Shown here piece by piece: positions 1-4,508 of a DNA stretch of 8,809 nucleotides (positions are counted from its first letter, which is position 1; the number at the start of each line of letters is the position of its first letter). The notes under the pieces were generated by a model, which was given only the letters and a program-made list of their open reading frames with translations, made no database searches and was not told where the DNA came from. The position numbers were made by a program, and so were the translations under genes. Origin of the DNA: Sphingomonadaceae bacterium (GTDB lineage: Bacteria; Pseudomonadota; Alphaproteobacteria; Sphingomonadales; Sphingomonadaceae); assembly GCA_004282995.1 (NCBI GenBank), contig SHLU01000092.1:1-8809 (forward strand), in the 5' to 3' direction.

Positions 1-474
1 GCCCACGATGATAAGGGCAAGAGCCAGCCAGAAGACATTGATCATCGGATCGGCCTGTCCGCCCGAACCTTCGAAGGCCATGAAGAAGTGGCCGAAGGTC
101 AGCAGGACCGCACCGAAGAGGACCGCCTTGCGCTGGCCGATATACTGGTCGGCCAGATAACCGCCCACGACCGGTGCGATGTAGACGAGCGCGGTATAGG
201 CGCCGTAGATCACGTAGGCCTTTTCTTCTGCGAACATCCAGTGCTGGATGAGGTAGAAGATCAGCAGGGCGCGCATGCCGTAATAGGAGAAACGCTCCCA
301 CATTTCGGCCATGAACAGGAGGAACAGGCCCTTGGGGTGCCCGATAACCTCTTCCTGCGGGCGGGTGATCAGCACCACGCCGCCGATGAGAAATGCTGCC
401 AGTGCGATCACGGCAACCCTGAAAGTCCACATTTCGAACGCTGAGTCGAATGTGAAGAAGACGCCTTCTACCAT
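1..474 (-). CDS. POT/PTR family proton-dependent oligopeptide transporter, N-terminal part (runs off left edge)
   Basis: This is an inner-membrane symporter of the POT (PTR2) branch of the major facilitator superfamily, which imports di- and tripeptides with protons. Translating the minus strand from the ATG at 474 gives 158 residues without a stop up to the window edge. Residues 57-66 read EMWERFSYYG, the POT signature ExxERFxYYG of helix 1. Residues 104-115 carry an MFS loop 2-3 motif (GGYLADQYIGQR, Asp109). The peptide before the signature is longer than usual: residues 17-37 form an extra hydrophobic segment ahead of canonical helix 1 (about 50-75). There is no later Met before the signature that would leave a sensible N terminus. 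A weak Shine-Dalgarno AAGGGA lies at 486-491, about 11 bases before the ATG. The gene is divergent from the GntR gene at 674. Family is secure; substrate is inferred from the family. Confidence 0.9.
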   Translation of the reverse strand, partial: MVEGVFFTFDSAFEMWTFRVAVIALAAFLIGGVVLITRPQEEVIGHPKGLFLLFMAEMWERFSYYGMRALLIFYLIQHWMFAEEKAYVIYGAYTALVYIAPVVGGYLADQYIGQRKAVLFGAVLLTFGHFFMAFEGSGGQADPMINVFWLALALIIVG

Positions 475-542
475 CGAATCCGGTATCCCTTGTTTTGTCG
501 AAAGGCCGGCTTCGTGCGCGACCCCTCCCCGAAGAAGCGCGC

Positions 543-570
543 ACCCTAGCGCTCTCGCACGCAATGTGAA
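543..570 (-). promoter_or_regulatory. Possible sigma-70-type promoter for the peptide transporter
   Basis: On the minus strand TTCACA (565-570) is followed after 16 bases by TAGGGT (543-548). This would give a leader of about 60 bases before the ATG at 474. The -10 match is only partial, so this is a candidate by position and spacing. Confidence 0.25.
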
Positions 571-628
571 GCATTAGTTACAGGCGAGACCAACTGTCAT
601 GAGAATGTCGGGAACCTTGCGCGCCGCG

Positions 629-658
629 CTGTATTATGGCACTGAAGCACTATTCCAG
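629..658. promoter_or_regulatory. Imperfect dyad with -10-like TATTAT, candidate autoregulatory operator of the GntR gene
   Basis: The 30 bases at 629-658 form an imperfect inverted repeat centred between 643 and 644. Its left half begins CTGTATTATGGC and its right half ends GCACTATTCCAG. Eight of fifteen positions per half are self-complementary: CTG, then A, TA and GC, mirrored on the other side. A -10-like TATTAT lies inside it at 632-637, but no good -35 is visible at the right distance. It sits 16-45 bases before the GntR start. YtrA-type GntR repressors commonly bind TA-rich dyads in their own promoters, so autoregulation is a plausible inference. Confidence 0.35.
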
Positions 659-673
659 AACCGGGGATTCGCC

Positions 674-1015
674 ATGAGCAACCAGTCCAAGCCCGTCTAT
701 CTCAAGTTACGCGACATGATCGCGGCAGCGATCATCGACGGACAGTACCGCGAAGGCGAAATGCTGCCTTCGGTACGCGCGCTGGCGGCAGAGCAGGGCG
801 CCAACCCCCTCACGGTCGCCAAGGCGTACCAGCAATTCCAGAACGACGGCCTCGTCGAGGTACAGCGCGGTGTCGGCATGTATGTTGCCAAGGGCGCATC
901 CGCCACTCTGCGCGAGCGGGAGCGCGAAGCCTTCTTCAAGGAAGAATGGCCCGAAATCCGTACGAGGATGGATCGTCTGGGAATTGCTCCTGCAGACCTG
1001 CTCGCGGACGCCTGA
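674..1015 (+). CDS. GntR-family transcriptional regulator, YtrA-type (short C-terminal helical domain)
   Basis: This is a 113-residue DNA-binding regulator. The winged-helix domain spans about residues 6-73 and shows the GntR signature: PVYLKLRDMI at 7-16, GEMLPSVRALA at 28-38, NPLTVAKAY at 44-52 and GLVEVQRGVGMYV at 59-71. Only about 40 residues follow, rich in Arg and Glu, matching the small dimerisation tail of the YtrA subfamily and too short for a FadR, HutC or MocR effector domain. The frame is open back to an ATG at 599, but family members begin a few residues before PVYLKLRD, so the ATG at 674 is preferred; GGGG at 663-666 is a possible Shine-Dalgarno. YtrA-type genes usually precede ABC transporter genes. 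Here the neighbours are a divergent peptide transporter and ihfB, so the target is unknown. Such proteins are normally repressors, often of their own promoter. Confidence 0.9.
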   Translation: MSNQSKPVYLKLRDMIAAAIIDGQYREGEMLPSVRALAAEQGANPLTVAKAYQQFQNDGLVEVQRGVGMYVAKGASATLREREREAFFKEEWPEIRTRMDRLGIAPADLLADA

Positions 1016-1026
1016 TCGACGCAGCT

Positions 1027-1067
1027 TTCCGGCAAGTAACTGACAGCTTGCGGGAATCCACCTTTTC
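1027..1067 (+). terminator. Hairpin after the GntR gene: possible terminator or ihfB leader structure
   Basis: TTCCGGCAAG (1027-1036) can pair with CTTGCGGGAA (1047-1056) as a ten-position stem with one G-G mismatch and a ten-base loop. A short pyrimidine tract, CCTTTTCT, follows at 1061-1068 after a gap of four bases. The stem is convincing but the U tract is short and displaced. It may terminate the GntR transcript or form part of the ihfB leader. Confidence 0.4.
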
Positions 1068-1165
1068 TGCCACAAATTCGACTTAAGGGGTCGTCTCGAT
1101 TACGCCCGTGAGGGTCGCATAAAAGGTATTTGACTACCGCGCAGGCGTTAGTCTGGAGAGCGTAG

Positions 1166-1447
1166 ATGATCCGATCCGAACTTCTCACGGCGATTGCTGA
1201 AGACAATCCCGAACTGCGTGCCGAAGAGGTCGAGCAGGTCGTCGACATATTTTTCGAGGAGATCGCCCAGCGCCTCTCCGAGGGTGGCCGCGTGGAACTC
1301 CGCGGCTTCGGTGCCTTCTCCACCCGCGAGCGCGAAGCCCGCAAGGGGCGCAATCCTCGAACCGGCGAAATGGTCGATGTGCCTGCAAAGCGCGTGCCCT
1401 ATTTCAAGCCGGGCAAGGAAATCCGCGAGCGCCTGAACGAGAAGTAA
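1166..1447 (+). CDS. ihfB: Integration host factor subunit beta (DNA-bending protein)
   Basis: This 93-residue HU/IHF-family protein pairs with IhfA and bends DNA sharply at specific sites in the nucleoid, assisting recombination, replication and transcription. The N terminus (MIRSEL) and the core RVELRGFGAF at 42-51 are characteristic of IHF beta rather than HU or IHF alpha. The beta arm carries GRNPRTGE at 61-68, and Pro64 is the residue that intercalates into DNA. The C-terminal part, VPYFKPGKEIRERLN at 77-91, is also typical, and the length is standard. Shine-Dalgarno GGAGAG lies at 1155-1160, five bases before the ATG. The gene appears to stand alone between the GntR gene and tRNA-Leu. 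In many proteobacteria ihfB follows rpsA, which is not seen here. I found no confident promoter: TTGACT at 1130-1135 lacks a matching -10. Confidence 0.95.
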   Translation: MIRSELLTAIAEDNPELRAEEVEQVVDIFFEEIAQRLSEGGRVELRGFGAFSTREREARKGRNPRTGEMVDVPAKRVPYFKPGKEIRERLNEK

Positions 1448-1456
1448 TCGCGCCGC

Positions 1457-1471
1457 CGCTCCGTTTGAGCG
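1457..1471 (+). terminator. Small hairpin after ihfB
   Basis: CGCTC (1457-1461) and GAGCG (1467-1471) form a five-base stem around the loop CGTTT, starting 10 bases after the ihfB stop. No U tract follows, so terminator activity is doubtful. Confidence 0.2.
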
Positions 1472-1472
1472 A

Positions 1473-1501
1473 TTGCAGCCAATCCAATCAGTGACTAGGC
1501 A
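1473..1501 (+). promoter_or_regulatory. Possible promoter of tRNA-Leu
   Basis: TTGCAG (1473-1478) and TAGGCA (1496-1501) are spaced by 17 bases and are followed by a GC-rich stretch before the tRNA at 1519. A GC-rich discriminator is common for stable RNA promoters under stringent control. The -10 match is poor, so this rests on spacing and position. Confidence 0.25.
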
Positions 1502-1518
1502 CGCTCCCTGCTAGTGAA

Positions 1519-1603
1519 GCGGGTGTGGCGGAATGGTAGACGCCGGGGACTTAAAATCCCCTGTCCCTTGGACGTGTGGGTTCGAGTCCCACCACCCGCA
1601 CCA
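1519..1603 (+). tRNA. tRNA-Leu, anticodon UAA
   Basis: This is an 85-base class II tRNA with encoded CCA. The acceptor stem pairs GCGGGTG (1519-1525) with CACCCGC (1593-1599); discriminator A is at 1600 and CCA at 1601-1603. The anticodon stem pairs GGGGA (1545-1549) with TCCCC (1557-1561) around the loop CTTAAAA, giving anticodon TAA at 1552-1554, which reads UUA and UUG. A long variable arm (TGTCCCTTGGACGT) follows, as expected for leucine tRNAs. The T arm is GTGGG-TTCGAGT-CCCAC. All parts fold without mismatch in the arms checked. Confidence 0.97.
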
Positions 1604-1627
1604 GGCCCTTTCCCGAAACATCGTTGC

Positions 1628-1665
1628 AGGCTCGGCCCTCACTCCCGCCGTGCCGGTCTGAGCCT
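1628..1665 (+). terminator. Inverted repeat downstream of tRNA-Leu, candidate terminator
   Basis: AGGCTC (1628-1633) and GAGCCT (1660-1665) are perfect inverted repeats. Inner GGC (1634-1636) and GCC (1652-1654) could extend the stem past a bulge. A T-rich stretch, CTTATCTTCGTATT, follows. The loop is large and the U tract is broken, so this is only a candidate for ending the tRNA transcript. Confidence 0.35.
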
Positions 1666-1691
1666 CTTATCTTCGTATTAACCCGTAGGCC

Positions 1692-1697
1692 GATAAT
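1692..1697 (+). promoter_or_regulatory. -10-like element upstream of the PilZ gene
   Basis: GATAAT at 1692-1697 matches the -10 consensus at five of six positions and lies about 80 bases before the PilZ start. No good -35 is present 16-18 bases upstream, so only a weak or activator-dependent promoter can be suggested. Confidence 0.25.
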
Positions 1698-1779
1698 AGA
1701 CGAAACCGAAGGGGCACTAGGCCAAGACCATCGCCGGCGGACATCGCGTCCGAGACCGATCTTGGGGGAACGAATTACG

Positions 1780-2415
1780 ATGGATTATTCCGCTGCGCTA
1801 AATGCGGATGACAGGAACGAAGCAGACGCGGTCGAGCAGCGCTCGGCGCCGCGTTACACCTCGCTGATCCGGGCTGCGAAGATCGTGTGCGGGCAGGGCG
1901 AGTTCCTCTGCGTCATCAGGGACGTGTCGGCGACCGGCATCTCCTTCCGTAGCTTCCATGCGCTTCCTGACGATACGCAGCTGGCGCTCGAGCTCCAGAA
2001 CGGCGAGAGTTATGAGATTACCGAGGTCCGCCGCGAAGGTTTCGAGGCGAGCTATCGGTTCGAAAATCCGGTCGAGGTCGAGAGGCTGATCCACGAGACT
2101 TGGAATTTCCCCAAGCGCCAGCTGCGCCTCAACCTGGCAATCCCGCTGACCATTTCGACGCTGTCCGGCAAGGCGCAGGCAACCACGGTCAATCTGTCCC
2201 AGCAGGGTGCGCGCATCGAATGCGACGAGGCTTTCGCGATCGACCAGCGGCTTGCCGTGATCGGCGAAGGTCTGCCCGAGACGCGCGCAACCGTGCGCTG
2301 GCGCCGCGACGCAGAATACGGCCTGGTGTTCGACCACACGCTCTCGTTGCGGGAATTTGCGATGCTGGCGGCGGCCGTCCAGTGCCCCGCCATGCTGCAG
2401 GACCGACCCCTCTGA
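1780..2415 (+). CDS. Tandem PilZ-domain protein (predicted c-di-GMP binding)
   Basis: This is a 211-residue soluble protein made of two PilZ-like domains with no other recognisable domain. The first (about 20-105) has the complete c-di-GMP motif: R21xxxR25 and D48xS50xxG53. The second (about 112-200) has degenerate counterparts, K112xxxR116 and N138xS140xxG143, followed by the family-typical WRRDAEYGLVF at 174-184. The second domain may not bind ligand and could instead support dimerisation or partner binding. No signal peptide or membrane segment is visible. The frame is open upstream to 1576, over the tRNA, but the ATG at 1780 is chosen because GGGGGAA at 1764-1770 precedes it and homology-like sequence starts after it. 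The flavoprotein gene follows 79 bases downstream on the same strand, which may or may not be co-transcribed. The cellular target is unknown. Confidence 0.88.
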   Translation: MDYSAALNADDRNEADAVEQRSAPRYTSLIRAAKIVCGQGEFLCVIRDVSATGISFRSFHALPDDTQLALELQNGESYEITEVRREGFEASYRFENPVEVERLIHETWNFPKRQLRLNLAIPLTISTLSGKAQATTVNLSQQGARIECDEAFAIDQRLAVIGEGLPETRATVRWRRDAEYGLVFDHTLSLREFAMLAAAVQCPAMLQDRPL

Positions 2416-2494
2416 CGCTGTTTTTGCGTGAGGCATTAAGTACCTTTTAACCAATATCCTTCACTTCCGGTTTGACAACAAATCGGGGGTATTC

Positions 2495-4069
2495 ATGGGT
2501 ACGACCAACAATCCGCTCAAAGTCGACGTTGCAATCATCGGAGCGGGTCCTGCCGGTCTCACGGCAGGCTATCTGCTGACCAAGCAGGGCAAGACTGTCG
2601 CGATCATCGAGAAAGACGACACCTATGTCGGCGGCATCAGCCGCACGGTCGAACATGAGGGCTACCGCTTCGACATCGGCGGCCACCGCTTCTTCTCCAA
2701 GAGCCAGCAGGTCGTCGACCTGTGGAACGAAATCCTGGGCGAAGACGATTTCATCCAGCGTCCGCGCATGAGCCGCATCTATTACGAGGGCAAGTTCTAC
2801 AGCTATCCGCTGCGGGCTTTCGAAGCCCTCTGGAACCTCGGCATCCTGCGCTCGACCGTCTGCATGGCGAGCTACCTCCAGTACAAGCTCTTCCCCAAGA
2901 AGGACGTGAAGAGCTTCGAGGACTGGACGACCAACCAGTTCGGCCACAAGCTCTATTCGATCTTCTTCAAGACCTATACCGAGAAGGTGTGGGGCATGCC
3001 CTGCAACGAGATGAGCGCCGACTGGGCCGCCCAGCGTATCAAGGGCCTCTCGCTCTGGAGCGCCGTGGTGGACGGGCTCAAGCGCAGCCTCGGCCTCAAC
3101 AAGAAGCCGAACGACGGCATGGAAACCAAGACCCTGCTGGAAACCTTCCGCTACCCGCGTCTCGGCCCGGGCATGATGTGGGATGCCGCACGCGACAAGA
3201 TCCTTGCCTCGGGCAACGGCCACATCATCATGGGCCATGGCCTGAAGCAGCTTTCCGCTAGCGCCGATGGCGGTTGGCGCATGAGCGCCGAAGGCCCGGA
3301 TGGCGACATCGTCATCGAAGCCGATCATGCGATCAGCAGCGCGCCGATGCGCGAGCTGTCGAAACGCCTCCACCCGCTGCCCCAGAGCACGCTGCAGGCG
3401 AACGATCTCAAGTATCGCGACTTCCTGACCGTGGCGCTGATGGTCGAGGGCGAAGACCTCTTCCCGGACAACTGGATCTACATCCACGACAGCAAGGTGA
3501 AGGTCGGCCGTGTGCAGAATTTCCGCAGCTGGTCGCCGGAAATGATCCCGGACGAGGACATGGCCTGCGTTGGTCTCGAATACTTCTGCTTCGAAGGCGA
3601 CGGCCTCTGGTCGATGGACGACGACGATCTCGTCAAACTCGCCACCGACGAGATGGAAATTCTCGGCCTCGTCGACCGCAAGAAGGTTAAGTCGGGCGCC
3701 GTGGTCCGCCAGGAAAAGGCCTATCCGGTCTATGACGAGGACTATGCCGCCAATGTCGATGCCATGCGTATCGAGCTGGAAGAAAAGCACCCGACGCTGC
3801 ACCTTGTGGGCCGCAACGGCATGCACCGCTACAACAACCAGGATCACGCCATGATGACCGCCATGCTGACGGTGGAAAACATCATCGCCGGCGAGCGTGT
3901 CTATGACACCTGGTGCGTTAACGAAGACGCCGAATATCACGAAGCCGGCGACGAGGGTGCGGAAAGCACGCTGCCCAACCGCCAGCTGACCGAAGACCAG
4001 GCCGCCGCGCTGAACTCGGTCCGCGATGTTCCGACCAAGGTCGACGCCAAGGATCGCGAGGCCGCTTAA
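2495..4069 (+). CDS. FAD-dependent oxidoreductase, UDP-galactopyranose mutase / amine oxidase-like
   Basis: This 524-residue flavoprotein has a Rossmann dinucleotide fold at the N terminus: GxGxxG at 16-21 (GAGPAG), Glu39 placed to bind the adenosine ribose, and the second glycine motif VGGISRT at 45-51. FDIGGHRFF at 59-67 and the C-terminal GRNGMHRYNNQDH at 439-451 resemble the FAD-contacting regions of UDP-galactopyranose mutase and HemY/amine-oxidase relatives. It may therefore act on a sugar nucleotide or lipid-linked sugar, but the reaction cannot be read from the sequence. No membrane segment or signal peptide is clear, so it is likely cytoplasmic. Shine-Dalgarno GGGGG (2485-2489) is five bases before the ATG. 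A GtrA-family gene follows after 27 bases and a GT-C gene after that, suggesting a role in glycan or lipid-linked sugar metabolism. Automatic annotation may call it protoporphyrinogen oxidase, which the context does not favour. Confidence 0.85.
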   Translation: MGTTNNPLKVDVAIIGAGPAGLTAGYLLTKQGKTVAIIEKDDTYVGGISRTVEHEGYRFDIGGHRFFSKSQQVVDLWNEILGEDDFIQRPRMSRIYYEGKFYSYPLRAFEALWNLGILRSTVCMASYLQYKLFPKKDVKSFEDWTTNQFGHKLYSIFFKTYTEKVWGMPCNEMSADWAAQRIKGLSLWSAVVDGLKRSLGLNKKPNDGMETKTLLETFRYPRLGPGMMWDAARDKILASGNGHIIMGHGLKQLSASADGGWRMSAEGPDGDIVIEADHAISSAPMRELSKRLHPLPQSTLQANDLKYRDFLTVALMVEGEDLFPDNWIYIHDSKVKVGRVQNFRSWSPEMIPDEDMACVGLEYFCFEGDGLWSMDDDDLVKLATDEMEILGLVDRKKVKSGAVVRQEKAYPVYDEDYAANVDAMRIELEEKHPTLHLVGRNGMHRYNNQDHAMMTAMLTVENIIAGERVYDTWCVNEDAEYHEAGDEGAESTLPNRQLTEDQAAALNSVRDVPTKVDAKDREAA

Positions 4070-4096
4070 GGCCGGGCGAACGAGGGGGAACGGGGC

Positions 4097-4507
4097 ATGA
4101 GTGAAATGATCTCCAGGCTGCAGCGCATACGCCTCCTGCGCTACGGCTTCGCCAGCGTTGCGGCGCTGGCGGTGGACATGGGTCTCTTCCTCGCCCTCCT
4201 CGCCTTCGCGGTTCCCGCGGCACTCGGGTCGGCGGCTGCCTATTCGGCAGGCATCCTGACCCACTGGCTGATTTCCAGCCGTGCGGTTTTCAACGATACC
4301 GTCGCCCAGCGCGGTCCCGAACGTACCCGCCAGAAGGCGCTGTTCGTGGGCTCTGCGCTTGTCGGCCTTGCGCTGACCACGGCAATCGTGGGGCTGGGCG
4401 AGCTTGCCGGTATCGATCCGCGCCTCTCCAAGCTGGCTGCAATTGTCGTCAGCTTTGCGGCGACCTGGCTCTTGCGCAGCCGCGTGGTCTTCCGCTCTAA
4501 CGCCTGA
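4097..4507 (+). CDS. GtrA-family membrane protein (putative polyprenyl-phosphate-sugar flippase)
   Basis: This 136-residue integral membrane protein has about four hydrophobic helices, near residues 14-38, 40-60, 80-101 and 110-127. It opens with the GtrA-like LLRYGFASVAALAVDMGLF at 13-31. Two similar motifs end each helical half, THWLISSRAVF (55-65) and TWLLRSRVVF (123-132), the internal repeat seen in this family. GtrA proteins are thought to move polyprenyl-phosphate-linked sugars across the inner membrane; this is well supported for a few members and inferred for most. Shine-Dalgarno AGGGGGA (4083-4089) is seven bases from the ATG. Its stop TGA (4505-4507) is separated by one base from the ATG of the GT-C gene, indicating translational coupling. 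No GtrB-type GT2 partner is present in the window. Confidence 0.9.
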   Translation: MSEMISRLQRIRLLRYGFASVAALAVDMGLFLALLAFAVPAALGSAAAYSAGILTHWLISSRAVFNDTVAQRGPERTRQKALFVGSALVGLALTTAIVGLGELAGIDPRLSKLAAIVVSFAATWLLRSRVVFRSNA

Positions 4508-4508
4508 C

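Noticed and set aside
88..444. 118-codon plus-strand open frame
   Set aside because: It lies opposite the peptide transporter, whose minus-strand translation carries the POT signature.
599..673. Upstream extension of the GntR frame
   Set aside because: It adds 25 residues before the usual family start and would place the dyad at 629-658 inside the coding region.
1130..1135. TTGACT as -35 box for ihfB
   Set aside because: No -10-like sequence occurs 16-18 bases downstream, and that position overlaps the Shine-Dalgarno.
1576..1779. Upstream extension of the PilZ frame
   Set aside because: It would start inside tRNA-Leu and the extra residues are not protein-like; the ATG at 1780 has a good Shine-Dalgarno.
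2472..2477. Perfect TTGACA before the flavoprotein gene
   Set aside because: It is only 17 bases from the ATG, so the matching -10 would fall on the start codon.
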